From positions 248,001 through 312,000 of the forward strand of contig CAVSWH010000001.1 of assembly GCA_963731625.1 (NCBI GenBank): a stretch of DNA of 64,000 nucleotides, written 5' to 3'. This DNA is from PALSA-555 sp963731625. Its GTDB lineage: Bacteria; Actinomycetota; Acidimicrobiia; IMCC26256; PALSA-555. Below, in pieces: positions 42,792 to 52,225 of the stretch. Position 1 is the stretch's first letter. The number at the start of each line of letters is the position of its first letter. The notes beneath the pieces are model-generated. The model had not been told where the DNA came from. It made no database searches and saw only the letters and a list, made by a program, of their open reading frames with translations. A program made the translations under genes and the position numbers.

Positions 42792-43769
42792 GTGAGGGCG
42801 GCCGTGAGCGTCGTCTACGCCACGCACCGCGAGGAGCCGCAGTTCGACTGGTTCGCCGACGGCTTGGCGCGCCAGCTCGACGACGAAGACGACGTTGAGG
42901 TGGTACTCGTTGACGGTCTCCCGAGTCCGCGCCGGAGCGCCCGGTTCGAGGCGATCGTCGCAGAGCGCTTCGCGTTCAAGTATGCCGGGGCCAAGCCGAC
43001 GGCGTTCAACGGTCCGCATCAGCGCACCTCCCGTCCGCTGTTCGCGGCCGCGAGCGTGCGCAACACCGGCGTTGTCCACGCGTCGCGCCCCTACCTTGTC
43101 TTCGTCGACGACTGCAGCGTCCCGATGCCCGGCTGGTGGGGCCAGGTGCGCGAGGCGGCGCGCCACCAGTACGTGATCGCGGGCGCCTACCAGAAGCACA
43201 TGAACGTGCAGGTATTCGATGGACTACTCGAGTCGAGCACTGTCGAGCCGTCGGGCATCGACTCGCGGTGGACCCTGGGCGATGATCGCCGCGTCGTCGA
43301 GATCACGGGCGGTCAGCTGTATGGAGCGAGCCTCGGCGTCGCTCGCGAGGTCATGCTCGAGGTGAACGGCTTCGACGAGCTCTGCAACGGGATCGGCGGC
43401 GAGGACTACAACCTGGGAATCCGCCTGGGGATGGCGGGCCATCGCGTCTTCTACAGCCGCGGGATGACGACTATCGAGAGCGAGGACCATGCCGTCAGGT
43501 ATCCCCTTCCCTTCGAACAGATCGACCTGGTCCTCGACGAGCAGGCCTATCGCGAGCGGCTTGCCGCCTTCGGCGTGAGCGACCGGACCATCGAGGGCCG
43601 CTGCGACGCGTCGCACATGGCCCTCGACCTCGTCTACGGGTTGGGAAAGCCCCAGAGCATTGGGAACCATTTCACATTGCGCGACGTCCGACCGGCCGAC
43701 CTGCCCGCGACGAGTCGGGGCTTGCCCACCACCTTCTGGTTCGACGGCCGGCCGCTGGTCGACCTGTAA
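42792..43769 (+). CDS. GT2-like glycosyltransferase, intact paralogue
   Basis: 325 residues, cytosolic GT-A fold. VSVVYATHREEPQFDWFADGLARQ opens the sugar-nucleotide domain, FVDDCSVPMPGWW holds the DD metal site, and GGEDYNLGIRLGMAGHRVFYS is the acceptor region. GTG 42792 (a second GTG at 42804 is possible). It is the first of two tandem paralogues divergent from the FkbM fusion. The shared promoter space is only 20 bp, so transcription may be leaderless or overlap. Probably adds sugars to the same glycan. Confidence 0.85.
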   Translation: MRAAVSVVYATHREEPQFDWFADGLARQLDDEDDVEVVLVDGLPSPRRSARFEAIVAERFAFKYAGAKPTAFNGPHQRTSRPLFAAASVRNTGVVHASRPYLVFVDDCSVPMPGWWGQVREAARHQYVIAGAYQKHMNVQVFDGLLESSTVEPSGIDSRWTLGDDRRVVEITGGQLYGASLGVAREVMLEVNGFDELCNGIGGEDYNLGIRLGMAGHRVFYSRGMTTIESEDHAVRYPLPFEQIDLVLDEQAYRERLAAFGVSDRTIEGRCDASHMALDLVYGLGKPQSIGNHFTLRDVRPADLPATSRGLPTTFWFDGRPLVDL

Positions 43770-43864
43770 GGGGCGTTGCTCCGGAACGAGGGGGCACCGC
43801 ATTCGATCTCGGGAAGACATCGGGAGGTCTGCAGGGTCGATCGCGCGCATATCGTCCCGGATCG

Positions 43865-44889
43865 ATGCGCAGGATCTCCCGCGCCGGCCTGCAGCGACGA
43901 CCTCGGATCCTGGGTCCCGCCGTCAGCGTCGTCTACACGACGCATCGTCAAGAGCCGCTCTTCCACTGGTTCGTGGACGGCCTGGCACGACAGGTCGACG
44001 AGGCTGATCATGTCCAGCTGGTCATGGTCGATGGCCTCGCGAACGACGGACGACGCGCGACCTTCGAAGACACGGTCGCCGGACGCTTCGAGTTCGTGTA
44101 CGCCGCGGCGAAGCCACAGCGTACAACGGCCGATCTCAGCGGACCGCGCGCCCGCTCTTCGCGGCCGCAAGCGCTCGGAACACGGGGATCGTCTACGCGG
44201 CGCACGCGTACGTTGCCTTCGTAGATGATTGCATCGTCCCGATGCCGGGCTGGTGGTCCGCCGTCCGTGAGGCAGCCCGCCATCAGTACGTCGTCGCCGG
44301 TGCCTACCAACGACACGCCGATATGTGCGTCTCGAATGGCGTTCTTCGGTCTAGCCGGCTGCTCGCATCCGGACGGGACAGACGCTGGACGCTCGGAGAC
44401 GAACGCCGCGTGGTCCCCGTCGAGGGCGGCCAGCTCTACACGATGAGCATGGGAGCCCCGCGTGAGGTGCTCGTCGATGTGAACGGGTTCGACGAGCTCT
44501 GCGACGGGATCGGCGGGGAGGATTACCACCTAGGCATTCGCCTGGAGCTGGCTGGGCACCGGGTCTTCTACAGCCGAACGATGATGACGGTGGAGAGCGA
44601 GGATCACCAAGCCGAAGACCCTGTTCAGCTCGAGCGCGTCGACCCGGTGCTCGACGAGGCCCGCTACCGCGACCGGCTCGCGACCCTCGGTGTGCGTTGC
44701 CGCCCGACAGAAGGTCAGCGCTGCGACGCCTCACACATGGTGCTCGATCTCGTCCACGGGCTCGGAGCACCGAGGGCGCTCAGGAACCATTACGACCTCA
44801 CAACCCTGACGCCCGCGGACCTGCCGTTCACAACCCAGGGCCTGCCGACAACCTTCTGGCTTGACGGCCGTCGACTGACGGAGCTGTGA
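43865..44889 (+). pseudogene. GT2-like glycosyltransferase, frameshifted paralogue
   Basis: Second copy, similar along its whole length. Part 1 (43865-about 44114) matches AVSVVYTTHRQEPLFHWFVDGLARQ. Then the frame leaves the family pattern, while the next frame gives YNGRSQRTARPLFAAASARNTGIVY and joins GWWSAVREAARHQYVVAGAY to the end at 44889. One base is missing near 44114-44117 (GCCACAGCG compared with the paralogue's CCGACGGCG). The 3-prime part alone starts at an ATG at 44242. Either a tandem duplicate in decay or a sequence error. Confidence 0.8.
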
Positions 44890-44932
44890 CGATCTCGACT
44901 GCGGCTCGGATGGAAAGGCGATCTCAGGAGAT

Positions 44933-45015
44933 GACTCGCGGTCTGCCCATTCGCGAGTCACGCCGTCGCGAGTTTCGGCTGCAAGCCCGACTCGCGGTTC
45001 CGGCGATCGCGACTC
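44933..45015 (+). repeat. Dispersed hairpin repeat, doublet (copies 3 and 4)
   Basis: Copy 3: 44933-44959 (GACTCGCGGT, CTGCCCA, TTCGCGAGTC). Copy 4: 44989-45015 (GACTCGCGGT, TCCGGCG, ATCGCGACTC). The 29-base spacer ends TTCGGCTGCAAGCC, a motif also preceding the second copies at 46483 and 57001. It lies between convergent genes. Confidence 0.8.
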
Positions 45016-45021
45016 GCCCGG

Positions 45022-46161
45022 CTACGGGAGGAAGCTGATCGGGTTCACCGGGTTGCCGTCGAGGCGCACCTCGAAGTGCAGGTGGGGCCCAGTGGCGTAG
45101 CCGGTCGCGCCGACGTAGCCGATGACGTCGCCGGCGTTGACGACCTGCCCGGGGACGACTGCGATGCGGGACTGGTGGGCGTAGAGGGTGGCCATCCCGC
45201 CGGTGTGGTTGATGACGACTGCGTTGCCGTAGCCGCCCTGCGGGCTGGCGATCACCACCGTGCCGGACCGACAGGCGTGGATCGGCGTGCCGTACGTGGC
45301 ATACATGTCGACGCCGGTGTGAAACCCCGGGTTGCCGGTGATCGGGTCGATGCGGGGCCCGAACGGGCTGGTGATCCCGCCGGGCACCGGGCGCACGTCG
45401 CAGGGAGCGACGGGGCCAGGGACGATAGGGAGGGAGCGCAGGAGCACGGCGATGGAGTCCGCTGCGCCGTCGAGCGCGTTCAGCTCGACCTCGTACGTGC
45501 CCTTCTGCTCGCGGATCGCGGTCAGCTGCGCCTGCGCCGCGGCCTGCGCCTGGACCGCCTGGGTCTCGGCCGGCTGGACCTGGTCGAGCAGCGTGGCGAT
45601 CCGGTCGCGGTCCTCCTGGAACGGACGCGCCGCATCCTCGGCCGCCGCCTGCTTCGTGGCGACCGAGTCGCGCAGCGTCAGGACCCGATCCACGACGGCG
45701 GTGCGAGCCGTGGCGAGGTTGGCGAGGTCGTGCTCGGCGGTGAGGAGGTCGGCGGGCGCAGCCGCCTCGAGGGAGTCGTAGCCCTGGCTCTGGCTTTCGG
45801 TGATAAGGATTGAGCCGGCTGACGCGTCCAGGCGCGCCTTCGCATCAGCGAATGCCTGCTCGGCGGCGTGCTCCTGCGCAGTCAGCTCATCGACCCGGGC
45901 CTGCAGCGGGTCGAGCGCGGCCTGCGCGGCGGCCAGCTCTGCGCTCAGCTCGTCGGCACGGTCGGTGAGCTCAGCCGCCTGCTGCTCCGCCGCGTGGACG
46001 GCGGCGATAGCCTGGAGCTCGGCGGCCGATGACTCCGCGACTCGGTTCTGCAGCGATTGCTCGCCGCTGCCTCCCTCGGTCTGCGCGGCAGCGATCGCCG
46101 GCACGAGCGCGGTGACGACGATGAGCGCCAGGAGGGCTGGTCCACGCCTGAGGCGGAGCAC
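45022..46161 (-). CDS. Secreted M23 peptidase (murein hydrolase, EnvC/NlpD-like)
   Basis: 379 residues. Signal peptide MLRLRRGPALLALIVVTALVPAIAAAQ (about 1-27), long coiled coil about 35-235 (Ala/Gln/Glu-rich heptads), then a LytM/M23 domain: H281-x3-D285 (FHTGVDMYA), H329 region, and the HLHFEV motif (H360, H362). All four zinc-site residues are present, so it should cleave peptidoglycan cross-bridges during growth or division. The start is GTG 46161, giving a well-formed signal peptide. It converges with the GT2 pair. Confidence 0.92.
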   Translation of the reverse strand: MLRLRRGPALLALIVVTALVPAIAAAQTEGGSGEQSLQNRVAESSAAELQAIAAVHAAEQQAAELTDRADELSAELAAAQAALDPLQARVDELTAQEHAAEQAFADAKARLDASAGSILITESQSQGYDSLEAAAPADLLTAEHDLANLATARTAVVDRVLTLRDSVATKQAAAEDAARPFQEDRDRIATLLDQVQPAETQAVQAQAAAQAQLTAIREQKGTYEVELNALDGAADSIAVLLRSLPIVPGPVAPCDVRPVPGGITSPFGPRIDPITGNPGFHTGVDMYATYGTPIHACRSGTVVIASPQGGYGNAVVINHTGGMATLYAHQSRIAVVPGQVVNAGDVIGYVGATGYATGPHLHFEVRLDGNPVNPISFLP

Positions 46162-46780
46162 GTCACAGTTTCGGCAAGAAACCCAGCGACCTCAAGGCGC
46201 TCGTGGCGGGCGCTGGCCCCGTGCGCGCGCCCGGTTCACCACCGAGGCATCAGCACCCGACCAACCGCGCAACTACCCAACGAATCGTGAACATTCGCGA
46301 TCGTCAGTTGACATGATGATCGCCCAGTAGACGTCTCGCCGATGGCGGGCGTCGGGGCAGGGCGTAGCAGCGGCAGAGCCGGCGAGGGCAGAGTCCGACG
46401 GCAGCAGCGCGCTCGTCAGTGGTCGTCGACTCGCGGTCTGCGAGACCGCGAATCACGGGCTCGCTCATTCCGGACGCAAGCCGACTCACGGTCCCACGAT
46501 CAAAGAGCGACGTGGCCGAAATGGACCAGCGAAGCGAGTGGGTCACCGCTCGTCGGCTGGCGGCCTCGTAGAGGCCGGAAACGCGAATCCTCGCGCGGTG
46601 AGCGCGACGCGCATGTCGCTGCGCAGCTCCTGGGCGCCGGATCCTGACGAGGCAATACCTGCGCCAGAACGCCTCGCTCCTCCCCCGAGGTCCAGCGGGA
46701 TCGTTCACGGGTGTGTCACGATCTACGTGGGAGCGGGGTCGACGCGACCCGAGTGAGCAGGCAGTGATTGGTGGTCGACG
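46162..46780. other. Intergenic, repeats but no gene
   Basis: About 620 bases between divergent genes. It contains two hairpin-repeat copies (46428-46454 and 46483-46509). Overlapping open frames on both strands are compositionally shifted Arg/Ser-rich translations without family likeness. Confidence 0.5.
46428..46509 (+). repeat. Dispersed hairpin repeat, doublet (copies 5 and 6)
   Basis: Copy 5: 46428-46454 (GACTCGCGGT, CTGCGAG, ACCGCGAATC, one mismatch). Copy 6: 46483-46509, left arm GACTCACGGT with a degraded right arm. Spacer 28 bases, ending in the CGGACGCAAGCC motif. Located between divergent gene starts. Confidence 0.7.
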
Positions 46781-47725
46781 GTGAGAAGGGTCGAGCCAAT
46801 GCTTGCTCAACTGGTCGCTCTGGCCGTGATAGCCGCCACCGGGTTTGTCGCCGCCGGGTCCGCTCCGGCGCAAGCCGCCCAGGACCCGATCACGGGACGG
46901 GTCGTGGATGCCATCACAGCTCATCCGCTCGACGGTGTCTGTGTGCTGTTCGACGACACTGGGTCCGCGCCCCCGATGGAAGCCGGCTTCGCCGAGTCCG
47001 CGCCTGATGGGACGTTCTCGTTTCAAGCGCTCTCAGCGCACGCGTACGACATGGCGTTCTTCGGGCCGAGTCACCCGGGCGACTGTTCGTCGCCTCCCGT
47101 GGCGGCGAGTCCGGCTCCCGCGTGGTACCGGAACGTGGCCCTTTCGCCCTCACTCGTGCCTCCTGGAACCGCGACTCCCGTGGCCGCGGGTACCCAGAAC
47201 CTTGACGTGTGCCTCGGTGCTCGAATTCCGGGGACAGACTGCGTGTCCGTCGCGTCGGGCGGAACGATTACCGGGACTGTCCTGACGGTCGGCGGCATCC
47301 CGGAGCCTGGCGCGTGCATCGTGGTGTTCGCCGCATCGAATCTGACTGGACCCGTCGGCGGGGCGATCACCGACGCGCAGGGGGCGTACACGCTCGGAGG
47401 CTTGCCCGACGCCACCGACTTGACCGTCGGCTTCGTGCCGCCCTTCACCGGGCCTGGTGGGCCGTGTGACCTGAGCAGCCTGCCGCCACCACCCCCGCCG
47501 GGTGCCCTCCAGCCCGTGTTGTCCGGCGATGTCTACTTCAACATCGCCGATCCGGCACTCGGGTCCAATCCCTATGCCGCGTCACTGGCCCAAGGCGCCC
47601 AGATCGTTCACACCGGTGACATCGTCGGTGCCTGTCTGACCGGCGCACCCGCTTCGCAGATCCCGCGTCCGCCTTGCGTGGCCGCGGCGACCACCGCCGC
47701 CGTCACCCCTCATTTCGCTGGATGA
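46781..47725 (+). CDS. Secreted carboxypeptidase-regulatory-like domain protein
   Basis: 314 residues. N-terminus with two arginines and a hydrophobic helix LAQLVALAVIAATGFVAAGSAPAQAA is a signal peptide. Two carboxypeptidase-regulatory-like (CarboxypepD_reg, Ig-like) repeats follow: DPITGRVVDAITAHPLDGVCVLF with DGTFSFQAL, and GTITGTVLTVGGIPEPGACIVVF with DAQGAYTLGGLP. Several Cys pairs suggest disulfides. A Pro-rich stretch follows (LSSLPPPPPPGAL). Cell-surface adhesin or structural protein is inferred; no enzyme motif is seen. GTG 46781 gives the best n-region; ATG 46799 is an alternative. Confidence 0.7.
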   Translation: MRRVEPMLAQLVALAVIAATGFVAAGSAPAQAAQDPITGRVVDAITAHPLDGVCVLFDDTGSAPPMEAGFAESAPDGTFSFQALSAHAYDMAFFGPSHPGDCSSPPVAASPAPAWYRNVALSPSLVPPGTATPVAAGTQNLDVCLGARIPGTDCVSVASGGTITGTVLTVGGIPEPGACIVVFAASNLTGPVGGAITDAQGAYTLGGLPDATDLTVGFVPPFTGPGGPCDLSSLPPPPPPGALQPVLSGDVYFNIADPALGSNPYAASLAQGAQIVHTGDIVGACLTGAPASQIPRPPCVAAATTAAVTPHFAG

Positions 47726-47848
47726 TGGGGACGGGTCCGTCACAGACTCGTTGTGCCCTGCTCTGGGTTCGAAGTCGACACTCGGACTCTCAGGGCGTCC
47801 CTGGTGAATGGCCCGTTCTAGCGGTTTCCAGACCGTGTCGGTAGCTCG

Positions 47849-48822
47849 TCACTCGGTGGAAGGACCCGTGGCGTCGCGACCGCGACGGCCGCGGAAGTCG
47901 CGCAGGTTGTACCCGGTGACGGCGGCGCCCGACCCGCCAGCGCGCGCGCCCGCCGCGCGCCGGAGGCCGAACATCGGTGCCAGCTCCCCGAAGTACCCGC
48001 CGGGTTCGATGATCGTGAGGAGTTCCTCGCCACCGTCTGCAAGCTCTCGCACGATCTCGATTGTGCCTCGGTCGACCTCGTATACGAGCATGCCCTTATC
48101 ACCCTGCTGGAAGAGCATCTCGTTGGGTGTGAGCTCCACGTGCTCCGGCGGTCGTTGGTCCAAGACCGCGCGGGGGGTGAGCTCGACGATCCGGTCGGCG
48201 AGGGGTAGGAGCCGCTCATCGTGGGTCGCGACCACGACGATGCGCCCCGGGGCGGCGAGATCCCGCAAGTGCCGGAGCACGCCATCCACCTGGACGTAGT
48301 CGAGCGACGCAGTGGGCTCGTCGGCAACGACGAGCGGTGGGTCGAGCGCGAGCGCCCGAGCGATGGCGACGCGCTGCTGCTGCCCCCCGACAGCGCACGC
48401 GGCCGGTGGTGCATTCGATCCTCGAGTCCGACCAACTTGAGCAGCTCAGCGGAGCGGTCGCGGGCTTCTTTGCGGGAGCGGCCGGCCGCGCTCATCGAGA
48501 TCTCGATGTTCTCTCGAGCGGTAAGACTGGGGATGAGATTGAAACCCTGGAAGATCACCCCTACGCCGGTCCGGCGATACTCGGCGAGCGCGGCACCCTT
48601 TAGGCCGGTCACCTCGGTGCTGCCGACGAACACGGTCCCCGAAGTTGGGGTCAACAGCGAGGCCAGCACCGAAAGCAGCGTCGTCTTCCCGCACCCGCTC
48701 GCGCCGAGGAAGAGGACGAGTTCACCTGTCTTCAGGTCGAGGCCGAAGTTTTCGAACGGGCGGACCTTGTAGCCCCCGCTCGAGTACTCGATGGTGAGGT
48801 CGCGGACTGTGACGTCCGGCAT
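47849..48822 (-). pseudogene. ABC transporter ATPase with C-terminal cNMP-binding domain, frameshifted
   Basis: Layout as in the mycobacterial Rv0073 type: MacB/LolD-like ATPase (Walker A GASGCGKTT 40-48; Q-loop GVIFQGFNLIPSLTARENI) and a C-terminal cyclic-nucleotide-binding-like domain (MLFQQGDKGMLVYEVDRGTIEIV, GGYFGELAPMFGLRR). The ORF breaks at the signature: it reads ALSGG then SSSASPSL, while the other frame has QQRVAIARALALDPPLVVADEPTASLDYV. The tract has six G residues (minus strand, near 48390) where seven would restore LSGGQQQ. The downstream permease partner overlaps its start. Either phase-variable homopolymer, decay or sequencing error. Confidence 0.8.
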
Positions 48823-49865
48823 CACGCGCCCCCGAATGCGACCGCAGGGTCGGTGGTGAGCGCTCGGCGCACCGCGGCCAGGCTCGCGACGACACCCACG
48901 ACCACGCCCACGAGCAAGATCGTCACGACAGAGCCGCCGTTGAGGGTGACCGGCATTGGCATGCCGTTGCGGAGAACCAACGCGAGTGGCACCGATAACG
49001 CGGCCGCGATGATGGCGACGATCGAGGACTGGATCATCAGGGCACCGACGATGCGGCGATCAGGGGAGCCGGTGGCGCGGAGAACGGCGAAGTCGCGGGT
49101 CCGCTCGATGGCCGTGAGGTAGACGATCGCGCTGATCACGCCAGCCGCGATGAGCCATGACAGCAGTGCGACGAAGTCGATGGTCTTCGTCGCGTTCTTG
49201 ATCGTGAGTCGCAAGTCGTTGACCGAAGTCGCGTTGCTGGCGTCGGACAGCCCGGGAGGTAGGGGGCGCGGTTGACCCGTGACTGCCACTCCCATGATGA
49301 GCGGCTGGCCGGCGACACTGACTCGCTGGGCACCCTCGACCGTGAGGAAGATCGTTGACGCGCCACCGTTGTAACGCATGCCCTGTACCTTCCCGACCAC
49401 CCGGAATTGTCCGCTCGTCGTGCGCAGTTGCTCGCCGACACCCACGTTGATCCCACTGCCGACCACGGCTTCGCTCGGAGTGAGCGGTGCGCGCCCTTCG
49501 ATGATCGGGGGACCACCGCGTCGCAGGTCATAGCCGAGAAGGTTGACGTTGTTGCGTGTGCCCGTGAGCACCGTCGATCGGCCGGTCACCAGGGGCTCTG
49601 CCGAACGTACCCCGGGAGTGGCGCGTAGCGCTTGCACCACCGACTCGGGGAGTAGGGCCGTCGTCGTGAATGGGCCCGCGCTCCCCGCGCGCACGACCCA
49701 GCGGTCGGCGTGGAAGCTCGCGACCAGGTCAGCCGGCTCACGTTGAAGCGTCTGCTTGATCCCGTCGATCGCGACGGCAATCCCGAACACCAACGCGGTC
49801 ACGGCGATCGCAATGAGAAATCGTCGGAGGCGGTACTGCAGGTCCCGGAGACTGATGCGCCACAT
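48822..49865 (-). CDS. FtsX/MacB-type ABC transporter permease
   Basis: 347-residue membrane protein. One N-terminal helix (RRFLIAIAVTALVFGIAVAI), a large periplasmic-like MacB_PCD domain (about 40-220), then three C-terminal helices (FVALLSWLIAAGVISAIVYLTAIERTRDFAVLRATG with the coupling motif, IQSSIVAIIAAALSVPL and VVTILLVGVVVGVVASL). Works with the ATPase-cNMP protein, whose start overlaps its stop by 1 base. As in Rv0072-Rv0073, likely a lipid or lipoprotein-related exporter or signal transducer (family inference). It begins 40 bp after the patatin-cNMP gene. Confidence 0.88.
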   Translation of the reverse strand: MWRISLRDLQYRLRRFLIAIAVTALVFGIAVAIDGIKQTLQREPADLVASFHADRWVVRAGSAGPFTTTALLPESVVQALRATPGVRSAEPLVTGRSTVLTGTRNNVNLLGYDLRRGGPPIIEGRAPLTPSEAVVGSGINVGVGEQLRTTSGQFRVVGKVQGMRYNGGASTIFLTVEGAQRVSVAGQPLIMGVAVTGQPRPLPPGLSDASNATSVNDLRLTIKNATKTIDFVALLSWLIAAGVISAIVYLTAIERTRDFAVLRATGSPDRRIVGALMIQSSIVAIIAAALSVPLALVLRNGMPMPVTLNGGSVVTILLVGVVVGVVASLAAVRRALTTDPAVAFGGA

Positions 49866-49905
49866 GGACTAGCGAGAACCTTCTCCGTCGGGCGAGCGAG
49901 GCGGC

Positions 49906-51777
49906 CTAACCATGCCGCTCAGGCTCGCAGATGCTCGCCGCATTAGAGCACAGCACCGGCGGCGCGTCATGGGAGGTGAGCCATTCAGCGATCTCGGTCT
50001 TCGCGTAGCGATAACCGACGTCCTCGAGACCATCGAGGGAACGACGAAAGTCCATCGCGCCAAACGCCTGGACGGGCGGTCGTAGGACGAGGTCAGCAAG
50101 GTCGGCCTCGAATCCGAAAGCCGAGCTGAGTTCGGTGAGGCGCATGAGGATCCTCGCGATGCCGACGCTCTCACTTCGGGGGCGTAGCGGGTTGAACCGC
50201 TCGACCAGCGCCCGCCACCCGGACACGATCCCCGCCTCTGGCAGGTCCCCGGCGACGAGATCCCGCTTGTTCGAGACGTCGACCGCGATGACGTAGGCGC
50301 CTTCGTGGAGCCGCTGCATCTCTTCGACGGGGAGGTTGTCGAGGACACCGCCGTCGACCAGGAGGTCGTTGCCCCGCCGCACGGGCGGAAAGATCCCGGG
50401 AATAGACAGGCTGGAGCGCACGGCCTGCCACACGGGACCCGTTCGATCCACCACGACCTCGCCTTGGGTCAGGTTGCACGAAACGGCGAAGTAGTCGACC
50501 CAGAGATCGTCGATATTCGTGTCACCAAAAAAGCGCTGGAGGTTGCCGGTGACGCGTGCTCCGGAGGCGAGAGCGACGGCTGGAAACGTCAGGTCGAGAG
50601 CCGACGGGCCCTCGATGACGGCCTCGCGGAGAGCCGAAACGCGCGCCGGAGCGTCAAGGCCCAGCGCTACTCCGCTGGCGATGAGCGATCCCATGCTGGT
50701 GCCGCCGATGGCGTCGATCGGTACCCCGAACTCCTCCAAGGCTCGCAGGACTCCGAGGTGCGCAAAGCCGCGTGCTCCGCCACCGCCCAGGACTACCGCG
50801 ATCCCGCGCCCGGTTATGAGACGTGCGACGCGGGCGATGTCGGCAGCGTGGCCGGCGCGGACGTGATGATGGCGCGAGACAGTTCGCTCTGAGAACCAGC
50901 GGCTCGTCCCACGCGGCATGGAGACGTGCGCGCCGTGCATGAGCACGAACTCGGTACGCCGGTTGCCACGAACGCCGGCAAGGTGCCGCTCGATGGGTCG
51001 AGGCATCGGAGATGTCGCCCCGTCGGCGACGAACAGCACAAGGTCGGCCTGCCGTACGCACAGCTCCGTCCATTCAGGATCATCTGCATTCGTGTCGTAG
51101 ACGAGCAAGTCGTGCTCGTCTTCTTCCCGAGACATGAACTGGGCAAGGAGGTCGGGGTCTCGCTCTCCCACACCCTCGTGCATGCGTGCAGGCGAGTCGA
51201 CATCGAGGTGCGCGACGTCACCGACGATCCCGACGAGGGCCCTCGAGAGCTGACGTGCGAAGGTGCGGGGCGAGCCATCGTCGAGCGCGACGACCGCAAT
51301 GGTCTGGACGGGACTGCTCGTCGTGACGGTCCGAAAGGTTCGTATGAGGCGGGTGACGATCGTTCCGCCGACACGTCGCAGTGCCTCCGGATAGTCGCGC
51401 ACGAGCCTCGTGAACGTCTCAACAGGCAGCTTCAGGAGTTGCGTGTCACGCAACGCCTGAACGCTCGCAGTCCTGGGCTCACGACTGATGAGAGCCATCT
51501 CACCGACGACTTCGCCTCGCCCGATCTCCGCAATCGGGGTCTCGGTGCCATCGGGACCGATCGACACCACTTGGAGGCGCCCGCTGGTGACGAGGTACAT
51601 GGCGTCGGCCGAGTCGTCCTGATGGATGAGAAACTCGCCACCTGGACACAGCAGCGGCTGGACCGCGTCCCGCACGAGCGCTCGCGCCTCCGGTTCGAGT
51701 TCCCCCAGAAGCAAGCTCTCTGAGATCCGCGCGTCGATCGTCGCCGGGTCGAGGGAAACGGGGCGCAACGGGCTCAT
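49906..51777 (-). CDS. cNMP-binding domain plus patatin-like phospholipase (NTE type)
   Basis: 623 residues. 20-140: cyclic-nucleotide-binding domain with the phosphate cassette GEMALISREPRTASV (Arg102). 155-310: the interior domain usual in this family (VQTIAVVALDDGSP, LLVYDTNADDPEWTELC). 325-600: patatin domain with oxyanion GGGGARG (331-337), nucleophile motif GTSMG (Ser361) and catalytic DGG (475-477). A neuropathy-target-esterase-like lysophospholipase, comparable with M. tuberculosis Rv2565. It is probably at the membrane face and activated by a nucleotide. First of the minus-strand patatin-permease-ATPase group. Confidence 0.92.
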   Translation of the reverse strand: MSPLRPVSLDPATIDARISESLLLGELEPEARALVRDAVQPLLCPGGEFLIHQDDSADAMYLVTSGRLQVVSIGPDGTETPIAEIGRGEVVGEMALISREPRTASVQALRDTQLLKLPVETFTRLVRDYPEALRRVGGTIVTRLIRTFRTVTTSSPVQTIAVVALDDGSPRTFARQLSRALVGIVGDVAHLDVDSPARMHEGVGERDPDLLAQFMSREEDEHDLLVYDTNADDPEWTELCVRQADLVLFVADGATSPMPRPIERHLAGVRGNRRTEFVLMHGAHVSMPRGTSRWFSERTVSRHHHVRAGHAADIARVARLITGRGIAVVLGGGGARGFAHLGVLRALEEFGVPIDAIGGTSMGSLIASGVALGLDAPARVSALREAVIEGPSALDLTFPAVALASGARVTGNLQRFFGDTNIDDLWVDYFAVSCNLTQGEVVVDRTGPVWQAVRSSLSIPGIFPPVRRGNDLLVDGGVLDNLPVEEMQRLHEGAYVIAVDVSNKRDLVAGDLPEAGIVSGWRALVERFNPLRPRSESVGIARILMRLTELSSAFGFEADLADLVLRPPVQAFGAMDFRRSLDGLEDVGYRYAKTEIAEWLTSHDAPPVLCSNAASICEPERHG

Positions 51778-52225
51778 TGCCCCCAGGCTCCCCCCGTCAT
51801 GATCACCGCCTCACCCCGTGCGCGGCTTCAGTTCCCGCTTCCCAATCGTAGACTCGCTGCCGCGCGCTGTGCCCTGGCAGCGCGCCCTGGCAGATGGACG
51901 CCGGGCCAGCTCCGGACAGCCATTGGACCGAGGTCCAACCGCGAACCGCGCCTGCGCTCCTCGCGACTCGGCGTTCAGCCAAACCGTCGGAGCCCGGGAC
52001 GGAACGAACTCGCAGTTCCACAGATCACGAGTTCATCGAAGGGCTGCTGGGGCGCGGCTGTCCTTGCGCAGCTGCCTGATCCGTGCCCTGAGCCCACTGG
52101 CCTCAAGGTCGGCTCGTGAGAGCCGGCCAGCCTCGTTGGGCACCGCGGTCGCGTCCTCAAGCTCGCCGCGCCGCCAGACGCCTTGACGCCCCGAATCGGC
52201 CAAACCAACGATGAGCTGTGGTCGT
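51778..52225. other. Intergenic with one hairpin repeat
   Basis: About 450 bases between two minus-strand genes. Open frames here are short and Arg-rich; no RNA gene was recognised. Hairpin copy 7 sits at 52007-52033. Confidence 0.5.
52007..52033 (+). repeat. Dispersed hairpin repeat, copy 7 (divergent)
   Basis: AACTCGCAGT, TCCACAG, ATCACGAGTT; compensatory changes keep the arms paired (A-T instead of G-C at the ends and A-T/A-C inside). Same loop and flank (CATC) as copy 1, between the patatin and desaturase genes. Confidence 0.7.

Noticed and set aside
46304..47026. 240-codon minus-strand frame across the 46-47 kb gap
   Set aside because: It crosses two hairpin repeats and the start of the carboxypeptidase-regulatory-like gene; composition is Arg/Ser-rich nonsense.
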